Assembly (NCBI GenBank): GCA_004194705.1
Contig: SADC01001112.1
Coordinates: 930,001-994,000 of the forward strand
DNA: 64,000 nucleotides
Reading direction: 5' to 3'
Source of the DNA: Ditylenchus dipsaci
Taxonomy: Eukaryota; Nematoda; Chromadorea; Rhabditida; Anguinidae
The position numbers were made by a program, and so were the translations under genes. The notes under the pieces were generated by a model. That model was not told the origin of the DNA and ran no database searches. It saw nothing but the letters and a program-made list of their open reading frames with translations. This document shows, one piece after another, positions 35,470-48,245 of this stretch. The first letter of the stretch is position 1; each line of letters starts with the position of its first letter.

Positions 35470-36485
<1,016 letters not shown>

Positions 36486-37086
36486 TTCGGGGTGCTTTAC
36501 AAAGAAACTGTGAAAAAAAGCCTCTCAGCAAAATCTTTGAAAAGACACTACTTGAGGTTCCCTGGTTAGACTAATTTTTAGTTTTGGAGCCTGGATGCGT
36601 CAAATATCTTTTATGGACAAGTCCAGGGACACTATAAAGTGGTTAAAAACCCGTTTTTTATCAGACATATAAATAACAACCCATAATTGTCTCAAAGCGT
36701 TTAAAAATCGAATTGATTTTTCGCCAAACCAATTGTTGGCCTATTGATTTATTGACCAAATCTGGCTTTGACAAAACCTGTTATTTATGAAAAATTTATT
36801 GACGTAGCGAGGTAGAGCCGATTAGAAGGCTTTTAAATTCAAGTTTAAAAAATAGTACCTTTATTGGTAACCTCCATAAGACAGCACGAAAGGTCCATTA
36901 TCGCCGATATTTGATGCGTCAAACCTTATCTATATCCTTCAAATACTCACGACCCACTCGAAGTAGCGAATTAAAGTAGAAACCATGGTAAAAATCAGTG
37001 CCGCAAATGTCTCCTTTTTTAATGTGCTTCACGTGATACCAATTATCTTTTTCGTTTTTTAATTGTTGAAATTTGCAGGCAGTAAA

Positions 37087-40000
37087 ATGCACGAGAATAA
37101 CGGAAGCGAAGTGACCATGAGCACTGCCTCCAGCCTGAAGCAAAAGTCAGGAGAGCGGCCCTTCTACAAAGCTGATGACACGCCACCTACTATGCTAACC
37201 TTCTTCTTCGGTTTACAGGTTGGCAAAATAAATTAAACAACTTCTTTTCGAAATTTAGTAATAACTGTTTGATGATCTATTTACAGCAAGTAATGGTGTC
37301 TGTCAGTGTTCTGGTGTCTATCCCTTTCCTTATTTCGGATGAAGTGTGCCCCGGTCAAGATCTCAATTCCCTTCGCGTCAGGCTTATCTCTGGCACCTTT
37401 GTTGTCTGTGGACTGGCCACCATAGTTCAAACATCACTGGGAATGAGGTAAAATCTAGAGTCAATAGTTTTGACTGATTTGGTTTCTGACCAGAATTCAC
37501 CTTTTCATTTAGACTAGCTCTTCTGCAAGGTGTTGCCTTTGCCTATATTCCATCAATCAGAGCTTTTATGTCGCTACCAGAATTCAAGTGCAATGCTACT
37601 GCCAACGACTATGTACCACCTGAAGAGTATGAAAGCAAAATGGCTTTGTTTCGTAATTCTATAGATCATAATTCTTGTGATTTTTTTTTCAAAATGACGG
37701 AAAAGAACCATAGGAACTTGTTTACTTCGGTGGCCCTTGCTTTAAAGGGCATGTCCGTGGGTTCAAAGTTGGTGCCCGCCAAGTCAAATAATTTTCCTAA
37801 TCATTGAATCTCAGAGATAATCACATCTCAGAAATTTCGACTACAGAGGTGAGTTACATTTTAACCTAGGAATAGCATCACCTCTCATGGCGTGTAAAAC
37901 ACGTCGAAAGGCGAAATCAACATTTTTCTTGTCAAGACAAAAAATTCGAACACGATTAAATTTTGGTTATTTTCTCATATTTTCTCAACTTTGTATTCTT
38001 GTTTGTAACCCATGCTTATGTGTGTCATTATGAAAATTGTTATGTCACTGGATTGCCTAGGAATCGCTCTATCGATTGGTGAAAAAATTTACCCAATTTC
38101 CTCAGAAATTTGAAGAGATTGGACAAAATAAGTTTGAATTGCCGTTTGCAGAGTCAGCTCGCCAACTTTTTTTGACTGTATCTCTGTGAAATTCTGTCGA
38201 AATAAATTCTGTCATACAGAAATAGAGAATTTTAAGCCAGCTTTCGGATGGTATCTTTGGTTTCAAAAAACACGTATTGAGAGAAAAACAAGCTTTTTTG
38301 AAAATTCACATGTTTTAGTAAGCAAATGGACCCTATATCTCCGCTAATATAGCGTAGTTTGGAAAATAAAACAGAACCAGAATTCTCGCATCTTTTGGAC
38401 TAGATTGATCAAAAACCGACCAAAGACCAAAGAAAAATTTTAAATCTAGAATAAAGAAAGTGCATGACCCTAGGCGGGAACGAACTTTTTAATGTGTAGT
38501 TTAAAAAGACAGCAGAAAAAGAAGTTTATATTCAAAATGCTTAATGACAGAACGCAAACGTTGATTTCGCCTAACGACGTGTCTGACACACCGCGCTCTC
38601 TTATTCAAAATTTCCGAGTCGAAGAAAAATTACCTAACAGCGACTTTACAGAAGACGCGCGATAAACTCTCTCTCAACTTTATTGAACGTGAAATATGAC
38701 AATCGACATTTTAATATGGAATACTTAGGTCAATGAGGCAGTAGCTAAAGCTCCACACAACATTGGTCGGAGAATACTCAAAAGATGACTGAGCCGTTTA
38801 TGAAACGCATAATTCATATTCTTTTGCACTGAATGGCTTCCCATTCGGACCCTCTGTTGTTGTTCAAAAGTGCTGATAGATGAAGCAAGTCGAGCACAGC
38901 TGATTTGTTGAGACCTGGCAACTAAAAAATTTCGTAGATAAAGCGACACACGAGAGGCATTTACTCATAGAAAAAAAACTAAATTATTTTAGCTGTGCAA
39001 TTAAAGTTGTTGCATATCTTTGGTAAAATCCAAAAGTGGGTTTGGCACATATTCAAACAGCATGAAAACACATTCTACTAAACCTCGCGACAAAAGCGGT
39101 TGGGTAGTTTAAACGAAAAAATCTTGAACCCACGGAACCTCTCAGCCGGAACATAAAAAACATACCACAGTGTCAGGATGGCCCGTGGTTTCGGAAACAC
39201 CCTTCAGCAGCTTGATCATTTCATCAAACAGAATAGCGCGAAATTCCGGTGGAGAAGAGTTGTCGACGAAAGCTGATGCAAATTGACCATGGCCTCTTGA
39301 AGCTCGCCCCGGTAGAGATGACGCTTGTAGGTGTAGAACTTGTAAAGGATCACTAATTCTGGAGTTGCAAGAAAGGCTTCGGACCTGGCATCGAAGATTC
39401 GCATCATTGAGATTCGCTCAGCCCAGCATGCTTGAGAACTTTTGTAGCCACTTTAGAAATAAGTTCAGTAGAGCCATTACGCAGCGCCCAACCAATGCAG
39501 TGCTCCATTCCTTGTCCAGCATGTACCTGGATTAGTAAATAATGACCATTTGAGCACAGATTTAATCTAATCTAGATTCAATCTAACATGAAACAAAAAT
39601 TAAAAATTACTTGATGGTCATCATGCGCGTGGAAACTTCAATCAAAGGCTCAGAACTTTCCTTGTCATCCAAATCCTCGAGCTCAATCGGCGTAACACAA
39701 TCGTTATTTTCAGAATGCATTTTACCTTAAAAAAACCTAATAAATCAAAAAGACATTGAAAAAATTAATGTTCACATCGGGCATAACGGAATTTTGCAGC
39801 AAAATCTCGTAATTTTGCAGCAAATTCTCGTAATTTTGCATCAAATTTATGTTTATCCTGTTTGCGATTAAATGTTTTTAATTTTTTTCAAAAGTAATAA
39901 CACCGTCATGTAGCCCTACGATTCTAGTTTCTAATGACGTGTCATTCATTGCACCATCTCTGAAAAAGTAGAACAAAAAATTAAAAGTATGAACCAAATT

Positions 40001-43000
40001 ATTTTTTATTTGCTTCATACTTTTAGTTTTTCGTTTTACTTTTTGTAAAGTTGGTGCAATAAATGACACGTCATTAGAAACTAGAATTCTAGGGCTACAT
40101 GGTGGTGTTATTACTTTTGAAAAAATTGATAAATCTTTTTTTCGTCCGCCTTTGGCTTTTTTCTGTCCGCTTTTTTTTAATTTTAAAGAGAATGATTTTA
40201 AAATGCCCGCTTTTGGCTTTTTTCTGGCCGCTTTTAGCCGCTCAAAACCACCATCAACCTGGAATCCTGAGCGATTTAGCCGATCGGACCCGAAATCTGA
40301 TCCGCTTAATCGGTTTTTCTCAAAAAGTTTATTCCCCCTTTAGTAAACCCCCAAAAAACCAATTATTTTGGCCTTTTGGCCATTCCGGAGTGTGTCTCCA
40401 GCCATCTGGTCTTTGCCCACCCCTGAATTTCACACAAAAAATTCCGAAAATGTTGATTTCGTGTCGAGAACCAAATCTGTGACAGAAATGAGGAAATCTG
40501 GGACAGAAAAAAGTGAATCTGGTACAAAAAAAAAGTGAATCTGTGACAAAAAAAAGTATTGCCCATTTAAAAATAGCGGATTAAGGAGCTTTTCCCCTAA
40601 AATCCTTAAAGGGGCATGCTCACCTGTTTTTGAATGGACGATACGTAAAAATGCACGTTTTGGAGAAAGGGGCCACGTTTTTTTCGATTCTAGTCAGGAA
40701 GGCGAAAAGTGCCACGTTTTGTGAAAGTGTGCCACGTTTTAGTGAAAATCTGCCACGTTTTCTGACAATAAGGTTCCTTAGACAAATCAATGATTTACAC
40801 CTGAAATTTGAAGATTACCATTAGCTTGCTATTGATATGTCCTTGGGAACAAAGCGACCAATAAAACCAGGCATATCTGTGCAAACTAGGCAAATTTGGA
40901 AAAAACGTGGCACTTTTTCACTAAAACGTGGCACTTTTTCGCCTTCTTGACTAGAATCGAAAAAACGTGGCACTTTTTCTCCAGAACGTGGCATGTTTCG
41001 TTTTATCCTCTTTGAATTTGTCCCGCCAATTCAAATTTTTTTCCTAATCATTGAACTTACAGTTGCGGACAATTGATAGCGGACGGCACGTTTATTATTA
41101 GACTTACTGTTTTTTCGTAAAATTTTTTATATGCTTTTTAAATTGCGATAGGCAGTTTTGTAGAGCACTTAAAGGGCTACAATTATAGCCTACTACTTGT
41201 TATAAAAATATGAATTTTGCGCGATTGCTTGAGGCGGTTTGGAAACCCCTCGTTTTTTCTCCGACAATTGATAGCGGACGATTTTTTTTCAAACTGATTG
41301 ATTTTAATTTTTTATATATTGTCAACTTTTAATGACTATTTGTAAGTCCTGTTCCTCAGCTACAATTTGGTATATCAAACTTTTTTTTGAATTATTATAC
41401 GGAAAATTATGACCATAGAAGTAAAAAGTGTCGATTTCTAGTCAAATTCAAATAAAATGTAAGGAAAATGGTTGTTTGACCACATAATTAAGAGGTTTTC
41501 TCAAAATTTTAAAATCGAAATTTATGCCTTTTGCATTTTTGAAAACTCTATGATTTCTCTACAAAATGACATTTTGATCGTTGTCGTAGGACCACTCTGC
41601 ACTGAGATACAGATAGGTTGAATTTGAAAACCCTGAAAAATGGCTTAAAATAAGGCAAAACGGCCCTTTTTCAGGGTTTCAACTTCAACCTATCTGTATC
41701 TCAGTGCAGCGTGGTCCTACGACAACGATCAAAATGTCATTTTGTAGAGAAATCATAGAGCTTTCAAAAAATGCAAGAGGGCGTAAATTTCAATTTTTAA
41801 ATTTTGAGAAACCTCTTAATTATGTGGTCAAACAACTATTTTCCTTACATTTTATTTGAATTTGACTAGAAATCGACACTTTTATTTTTATGGTCATAAT
41901 TTTCCGTATAATAATTCAAAAAAAAGTTTGATATACCAAATTGTAGCTGAGGAACAGGGCTTACAAATAGTCATTAAAAGTTGACAATATATAAAAATTA
42001 AAATCAATCAGTTTGAAAAAAAATCGTCCGCTATCAATTGTCGGGAGAAAAAACGAGGGGTTTCCAAACCGCCTCAAGCAATCGCGCAAAATTCATATTT
42101 TTATAACAAGTAGTAGGCTATAATTGTAGCCCTTTAAGTGCTCTACAAAACTGCCTATCGCGATTTTTAAAAGCATTTAAAAATTTTTACGAAAAAACAG
42201 TAAGTCTAATAATAAACATGCCGTCCGCTATCAATTGTCCGTAACTGTATATACAGATTTTTCAGCTTGGTTTCTAACAAAATAAGGCCTAGAATTTTAT
42301 TATAGGTGTACATTTGTCAGGAACCAAGTTGAAAAATTCGTACAGAAGTTCAATAATTTGGGAAAATTTTTTGAATTGGCGGGGACAAATTTTGCCTTAG
42401 GCGAGCATGCCCCTCTAAATTTCGCCTATCAACATAAAGAATGGGCGGAAAAGCTCATCCTACCTCTCCCTTTAAAAAGAAAAAATTCCTTCAAAAAGCA
42501 CTATTCCGTGTAAAATTTATTTTTGATCATTGTCCCAGTAAGAGAGTATTTCAAAAAAATTCACGCAATAAGTTTTAGATCCAAGGCTCTTTGATGATGT
42601 CTTCGTGCATTACAATGTTGATTGGCGCAACTGGCTTAGTGGGACGGATGACCAAATTTATTGGTCCGATCACTGTGAGCACCCTTATAATCCTGCTTAT
42701 GCTCTCTTCGGTCACCCTTTGTGTTGAGAGGATGGAAAGCACTGGATTTCATTAATGTAAATATTTTTATTTTTTCAATATCTCTTTTGGATAACCATTT
42801 ATTTGTCCAGCACTTTGGTCGCCCTGTTCGTAACCATTCTCTATCTAGCCCGAGTTAGTGTTCCACTGCCAGGGATCAGAGACGGCCGATTCGCTTGGCT
42901 CAAAGTCAATATTTTGGACAGTACCCAGTAGGTTTTTCATAATAAGGTCAATACATATGGAAATGTTGGTACTATTCCATTGTACCCCCCCCCCCAAAAA

Positions 43001-46000
43001 GCTATTCCAGTGTACCCCCCCCCCCCCAAAAAATAAGGACCTATTCCATTGTACCCCCCCCCAAACCAACTTTTTTATATGCACTCAAAAACCATTTTTA
43101 TGTAATAATTTTGCCATAAAAAGGCCAGAACAGCCATTTAAATAGGGTTCAAGGGCTGTATTGGGAGGGGAAGGGACAAAACAGGGGCCACTAATAGATA
43201 AGGGTTTAAGGCACTCTCAAACCAGCAACTTGGGGTCCACCACTTAATATATACGTTTGAAGGCACGTCAAACCCAGCAACTTGTGGAGGACCCAAATAC
43301 ATAAGTACTCAAAAGCCTCTCAAGGGCCATCCGGGTGGGTTCCGAGGTGGTTATGTCTGAGCTAGGACTCTATGGAGGTGAAGGCAGAATTTTTGGATTG
43401 CTGAGCCTCTGGCTCGAAGCCAAAAGCCGGAGAAGGGGGGACCCTTTTCGGCCGAAAAGTTAAAGATGTTGAACATTGTTTTGACCACTGGCGCCTACCG
43501 CATAAATAACTCTGGTATGCATGCATTTTCATGCATCCAGAGTCACTTCGAGTCATTTGTGTCTAAGGTATGTGGGTGTGCGCATCTCAACTCCAAGCCA
43601 CCGAAGGGGGCGCAGGGGGCTTGAAAGTTAGAGATGCGCGCACGCACTTACCTTAGACATGATTCCGAGAAGTACACTTGATCATAAAATGCATATAGAG
43701 TCTATTTTTGCCACGGCCCGAGTTGAAAAACATGGTAAAGCAGCCAAAAAAGTGGCCCCTGTGTTATTCCCTTCCCTCCCAATACAGCCCTTGAACCCTA
43801 TTTAAATGGCTTTTCTGGTCCTTTTATGGCAAAATTATTACATAAAAATGGTCTTGAGTGCATATAAAAAGTTGGTTTTGGGGGGGGGCGTTTACAATGG
43901 AATAGGTCCTTATTTTGGGGGGGGGGGGAGTTGTACACTGGAATAGCTTTTTTTGGAATGATGGAACAATGGAATAGCGGCGAAATGTTTGTATAAATTC
44001 GATTTAGTACCTCATAGCCATTGTTTTCTCCTGGTTTTTGTGCTGGCTCATGACAGTAACGGAACTACTCCCTGCAGACAGTGCTGCTAGAACAGACAAG
44101 AATGCTTCTATCAGTGCCATTGCGAATGCTCCATGGGTAAAAATACCATTCCCCGGTAATTTTTTTTTAAAGGGGGGGAACTTTATGGCACAGGTAACGA
44201 ACAAGTATCCCACTCGAGTAAAGAACGAGCACCCACTCGAGTAAAGAACAAGCACCCCAGAAGCAATAAAAAACATTTTAAAATCGTGTTTACACAAAAA
44301 AATAATGATATAAATAATTTTCAAAAAAAATTTGCCTTGGTCCCCCAAGCTGATTTGACTGGGGTGCTTGTTCTTTACTCGAGTGGGGTGCTTGTTCTTA
44401 ACCTTGGCCAACTTTATATACGCATCGCCTTAGGTCACAGGTTCGACTACCACTGGCTGCAGACCTTATTTTTTTTCTCCTTTTATTCACAAGTTTAGTG
44501 TCAAAATGTAGCCAAGGTCCTGGGCTTTCATTTGAGCTATCAGAGCTATACAGATGAAAAGTTGGTATAAAGTTAGGGCCAAAATATAAAAAAATCCAAT
44601 TCGAGGAAATCCTCAATAGGACTATACCAGTACTTTTCGGTAGTATCCTGGAACTGACGTTTTTTTCCTAATTTTATTTACATACTCATTTGCAACCTTA
44701 CACTCAAAATGTAGCCCTGCTTCTTGCCGTCATTTTCAGCACACGGTTGTATAAAATAATGTAAATTGAAATCGCAAAAAATCTCAGTTCGTAGTACGCA
44801 TCATTTTGGCTAGTTTCCTTTAATTTTGGTAGTCATTGCCAAAAATCGCAAAATTGAGGCAGTTGATGACAACAAAGCAGTGCTGGAAATAGTTGCAATC
44901 GATTGCTCGATGATTTTTGGACCTAAAAGTCAAAAAAACTTACTAAAAATTGAATTAAAACACCCCTAGAGGACTAGAACTTTCGACAAAAGGCGATGCG
45001 TATATAAAGTTTCTCCCCCCCCTTTAACTTTTCAAAGTGAAAATCTTTGTTATTTTCAACTGAATTAAAGAATACTCCTAGCAGTAATAGGGTAAAGCCA
45101 GATTACTTCTTTGTGTGGTCTGTCATGCCATTTTGTTTTTTCGGCGATCTGTCAGCCATGGCTTTACCTGACTGCAAGGGTATACTTTAACTGATCCTTT
45201 TTTTCAGGTCAATTCGGTCCTCCACGATTCAACATTGGCCTGTTCATTGCCTTTCTTGTCTCTGCTCAAACCACTTTGTTCGAGGCTGTCGGCAATTACC
45301 ACGCTGTGGCCAGGGTCTCCGATGAAAGGGATCCTCCTTCTCATGCCATCAACAGAGGCATTTTGGCTGAAGGTATCATAAAAAATTAGTATTGGATGTG
45401 AACAGCCTTATAAAATCTGAATTTGCAGGTATTGGTTGCTTCATTTCCGCATTAATTGGACCCGGTGTGGGAATAACATCGCATGCCGAAAATGTTGGAG
45501 TCATTGGCATCACAAGAGTAGGTATTTATTATTTGCCTCGGCAACCGGATAAAACAGGTTTTTTAAGTATTTGTCGCGCGACAAAAACGACTTTGAAAAG
45601 TATTTGTCGCGCGCGACAAAATATTTTTTAAAAGTATTTGTCGCGCGACAAAAACGACTTTTTTCCGTTATTGTCGCGCTAAACAACGGTTTTTCCAATG
45701 CCTTACCGATTCTTCTTCGTCCACGTGATGTTAAATGACCTTGCTGCGATCAGGCTTGCCTCCGCCAGAAAAGTGGCACTTGTCCTGTCTAATACAACAT
45801 TTTACTGCGTGTTGGAGACAGGCATCTGCAGGAGAATGTGCTTGTGGATGTTCCATCCATTCAAAAGCAAGCGCGCTCGCCTTGGCCTGTTTAACGACCC
45901 TTTGATAGGTGTGATTCTTTTGTACATAGTCTAGGAAAGCTAAAAACAAGTTTACGCTAAATACTAGGATTGTACAATGGGAATATTCCCGGGAACATTG

Positions 46001-47674
46001 GGAATATTCCCGGGTTTCCCGGTATTTCCCCTATATTGGGAATATTCCCGGAATATTCCCAATGTTCCCGGGAATATTCCCGGGTTTTCTATATTTCCGG
46101 AATTTCTACAACTCTACTAAATACTAAGTACACACTATCTTACTTCATCGTCTTCCGAATCACTACACATCTTTGCTAACTGTAAAATAATCACATAAGC
46201 AATGTAGTAAAAGAAAAATAGTAAGCAGCACAAAGAGCAAAGAACGTCAAGTAAGAACAAAAGCGCGACAAATCCGGAAAAAAGCCGTTTTTGTCGCGCG
46301 ACAAATACTTTTAAAAAGCTGTTTTGTCCGGTTGCCATTTGTCTCAGATGGCAATATAAGAGTCTATACATGTTCAGGTGGCCAGCAGAGTAACCATGGT
46401 ATTTGGAGGGTTCACTATGATCACTTTTGGTATAGTCACCAAGCTAGGCGCTGTTCTATCGTCCATTCCTGAGCCGTTAGTGGGTGTTGTACTCGCGACT
46501 TCAATGGCGATGGTAGGCGGTGTGGCCATAGCTAATGTTCAGGTGGGCTATTACTGTGTTTTTAGTTCTAGCGACGATATCATAATTAAGATTTGCAGAC
46601 GGTGGATATGAAGAACTCTAGAAATACCGCCATTCTCGGGTTTTCTATAATGATAGGCATGTGTGTCCCAGCTTACTACCAAAGGCATCCAAATCAAATA
46701 GAAACAGGTGAATAATTTGTGAGGTATTTACTTTATTTATAGAGAAAGTGACGTATAAAGTTAATAACGCTGTAAATAAAGCTTTTAAAATGAATAAATA
46801 AATAATCCACTATTATAATTATATCTACTTTGACCTCTATCTTTTACTTTACGATTTTCTCTGTGTATCAATACATCATTTCGTATTTACTCTCTGATTA
46901 ATCTACCATGGACAGGATTCCGAAAAAAAAATTACGGGTAAAAATTGTTTGCAGGTGATTCACTTCTTTTTGCAGCTGATTTTCCCGCTTTTGTAGCATA
47001 TTCAAAAAAGAAACAAATTAGCTGCAAAAAACGTTTGCACAAAATTCAAATTTTATGTATGGTTTGGAAAGGCAACAAAATATAAGGTTGTCTAGAAATG
47101 ATAATTGTGACTCGAAGAACAAGCAAGTTTAAATTGGTCGAAAAAGTTTCCGGTCTGTCTAATATTGAAAAGCTTATCTTCTTTCGAAATTCCGAAAGGT
47201 TCCTAAGTTTTTGTGAAGAACCAAACTATCGAACTAAAAAAGTTTTTATTATAAAGATCGCACCTCATTACATGGATTTTAGGGTCTGATACACTCGACC
47301 AAGTGATCAAAGTGCTGATGAATTTGCCTATGTTTGTTGGAGCATTTACGGCATGCATTTTAGACAACAGCGTCGGAGGTTTGACTAACTAAATATTTTA
47401 TGAGCATATTTCTAATTATCCTTTTTCATTTCTAAGGCGCAACTCGTGCTCAACGTGGTTTACGAGAGCGTGGAATGGTTCATTCTCTGGGGCCTGACAA
47501 TCGTGATGTCTATGCTTTTCATGCTGTCATCATGAGTGCTATAGAAAAGTGCCATTTCTGAAGTATCTACCCTTCCTGCCCAAAGAAAAGAAACTTCTTC
47601 TAAAACTGGTCTTCAAGACCCATCTTGATTCGGTTTTATCCTGTTCTTGTTGTAAAATATTAAATAGTTTTTAA
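37087..47674 (+). CDS. SLC23 nucleobase/ascorbate transporter (12 exons)
   Basis: Multi-pass plasma-membrane permease of the nucleobase-ascorbate transporter family. Exons: 37087-37218, 37287-37447, 37513-37648, 42579-42756, 42811-42927, 44008-44155, 45208-45372, 45429-45517, 46378-46542, 46599-46707, 47283-47378, 47437-47674; about 577 residues, the family's usual size. Exon 1 is MHENNGSEV... to TFFFGLQ; exon 2 follows with QVMVSVSVLVSIPF. Exon 4 holds MLIGATGLVGRMTKFIGP, exon 5 ARVSVPLPGIRDGRFAW, exon 7 NIGLFIAFLVSAQTTLFEA. Exon 8 has AENVGVIGITR, a match to the family signature (E/Q)N-x-G-x4-T-R. Junction phases all agree once three single missing bases are allowed: 42733-42737 (A run), 42911-42914 (T run) and 47556-47559. 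Without the last, translation stops at 47561. The exon 3 donor is non-canonical as written (TTG^TTTCG; one G short of GGTTTCG). TM1 has QQ where vertebrate members have QH. Introns 3, 5, 6 and 8 are full of transposons. I infer nucleobase rather than ascorbate specificity only weakly. Confidence 0.9.
38725..39725 (-). CDS. NUP85-like nucleoporin, C-terminal part
   Basis: NUP85 is an alpha-helical scaffold subunit of the Y-shaped (NUP107-160) complex of the nuclear pore. Three minus-strand exons: 39720(25)-39611 (EPLIEVSTRMMTIK), 39526-39166 and 38921-38725. After frame repair exon 2 reads YMLDKEWSTAL, GWALRNGSTELISKVATKVL, then TPELVILYKFYTYKRHLYRG and PPEFRAILFDEMIKLLKG. This matches in order the C-terminal third of NUP85 as I remember it (GSALSW..., then ...FHRMYGEKRF..., then ...FW..LL.D.LPLLE). 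Exon 3 (LPGLNKSAVLDLLHLSALL ... LSHLLSILRP) is the end of the protein. Four single-base losses are needed (about 39488-39494, 39404-39411, 39268-39273, 38815-38822), all next to short homopolymers. The N-terminal two thirds are not found in the adjoining 3 kb. The segment lies in intron 3 of the SLC23 gene on the opposite strand. It may be a gene with distant 5' exons, a partial duplicate, or misassembled. Confidence 0.6.
39870..40135. repeat. Palindromic MITE (GTAGCCCTACGATTCTAG)
   Basis: Inverted arms 'atgtagccctacgattctag' (39909) and 'ctagaattctagggctacat' (40081), with 'acgtgtcatt(c)attgcacc' next to each and a centre near 40000. Lies in SLC23 intron 3. Confidence 0.7.
40195..40460. repeat. 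Copy of the AACCAGATGGCTTAGG repeat
   Basis: Contains 'ggcttttttctggccgctttt', 'ctgatccgcttaatcggttt' and 'ttggccttttggccattccg', shared with 58744-59090, where the repeat is a complete inverted pair. The 127-codon frame is therefore repeat sequence. Confidence 0.5.
40610..42414. mobile_element. TTAA-type foldback element (host of two insertions)
   Basis: TTAA at 40606-40609 and CTAA at 42415-42418; ends aggggcatgctcacc and inverse ggcgagcatgcccct. The arms continue 'gaatttgtcccgccaattca' (41020) and the inverse (42375). Two insertions are nested: an array element (about 40650-41000, 'cacgttttggagaaag' / 'gccacgttttagtgaaa' words inverted) and the 1.19-kb palindrome at 41060-42247. All lie in SLC23 intron 3. 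Confidence 0.7.
41060..42247. mobile_element. 1.19-kb near-perfect palindromic mariner-type MITE
   Basis: TA at 41058-41059 and 42248-42249; ends cagttgcggacaattgatag and inverse ctatcaattgtccgtaactg. Arms of about 570 bp are almost identical inverted copies, with a centre near 41650 ('ctgaaaaatggcttaaaata'). 'gacaattgatagcggac' recurs inside each arm at 41270 and 42030. No coding frame. Confidence 0.85.
42968..43981. mobile_element. Foldback element in SLC23 intron 5, 8-bp TSD
   Basis: GAAATGTT at 42960-42967 and 43982-43989. Ends ggtactattccattgtaccc and inverse (caatggaatagcggc). C-run words, 'ctattccattgtacccccc', are repeated at both ends (42970-43065; 43878-43975, inverted). The core has 'agggctgtattgggagggga' and the repeat-1 module (43565-43670). 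A relative is at 15890-16260. Confidence 0.75.
44185..44510. repeat. ACTCGAGTAAAGAACAAGCACCC foldback in intron 6
   Basis: Inverted words 'ctcgagtaaagaacaagcac' (44233) and 'gtgcttgttctttactcgag' (44363), two or three per arm. A tRNA-like B box, ggttcgactacc, lies at 44440-44451 just beyond. Confidence 0.6.
45540..46336. mobile_element. Array-ended element in SLC23 intron 8, 9-bp TSD
   Basis: ATTTGCCTC (45531-45539) and ATTTGTCTC (46337-46345), one mismatch. Ends ggcaaccggataaaacagg and inverse ctgttttgtccggttgcc. Arrays of 'agtatttgtcgcgcgacaaaa' at 45570-45680 and inverted at 46260-46315. A 152-bp hAT MITE is nested at 45965-46116. Open frames near 45698-45949 on both strands are unassigned. 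Confidence 0.75.
45965..46116. mobile_element. 152-bp hAT-type MITE, 8-bp TSD
   Basis: Ends TAGGATTGTA and inverse TACAACTCTA (one mismatch); exact duplication CTAAATAC at 45957-45964 and 46117-46124. Body made of 'gggaatattcccggga' palindromic words. Confidence 0.85.
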
Positions 47675-47929
47675 GAATTGTACCAGTTTTCAGAAAATTA
47701 CATAATTTATCGTTCTCACTGCAATATGTCTAATTAAAAAAGTGAAATAAATCTGTCAATAAACAATTACTAGAAACCGTGCTCCTGTCTATATTAAGCT
47801 CGTTAGAATACGATTGCGATTGCCATGACGACACTCTCAGGCCAGTAAGCTGTGCGTTGGCTTGTGGCCTTCAAGAAATTGCCGGCTGTTTTACTCTTGA
47901 AATGAGCAGTTTAGTCTTAAGAAGACTCT

Positions 47930-48245
47930 TTTATTTTAGTTCTAGCTCTGCATACATAAATGGGCAAAGCTTTTCCTTGCTGCAAAAAGACTTTTTTTTT
48001 GCTCCCAAAAGACTTTTTTTTGCTGCTAATTTGTCTGCTGCAAAAAGACTTCTTTTGCTGCAAAAATACTTTTTTTTTGCTGTAAAAAGACTCTTCGTGC
48101 TGCAAAAAGACTTTTTCTTGCTGCTAAAATACTTTTTTTGCTGCTGAAATACTTTTTTGCTGCAAATATTGTTTTGCTTCACATGCCTTCTTCGCAGCAT
48201 TTTTCACTCGAAATATCAATTATTATACATATTTTGCGGTCAATT
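47930..48245 (-). repeat. Repeat family B, inverted partial copy
   Basis: Reads in reverse the 'gcagcaaaaagtctttttgc' words and 'atgctgcgaagaaggcatgt' of the copies at 28430-29230 and 48620-49530. Lies downstream of the SLC23 stop. Confidence 0.75.

Noticed and set aside
37568..37807. Reading SLC23 exon 3 straight through to 37807
   Set aside because: After 37648 the frame enters a TTAA-element fragment, while IQGSLMM at 42579 continues the family alignment in phase.
40099..40482. 127-codon plus-strand frame in SLC23 intron 3
   Set aside because: Overlaps the palindrome at 39870-40135 and a repeat shared with 58744-59090.
42720..42930. SLC23 as a pseudogene because of frameshifts in exons 4 and 5
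   Set aside because: Each break is one missing base in a homopolymer, intron phases agree exactly after repair, and motifs are intact, so sequencing error is the simpler reading.
45698..45949. Overlapping frames on both strands inside SLC23 intron 8
   Set aside because: They lie in the core of a transposon; neither shows a known motif, and both strands are open over the same bases, so chance cannot be excluded.
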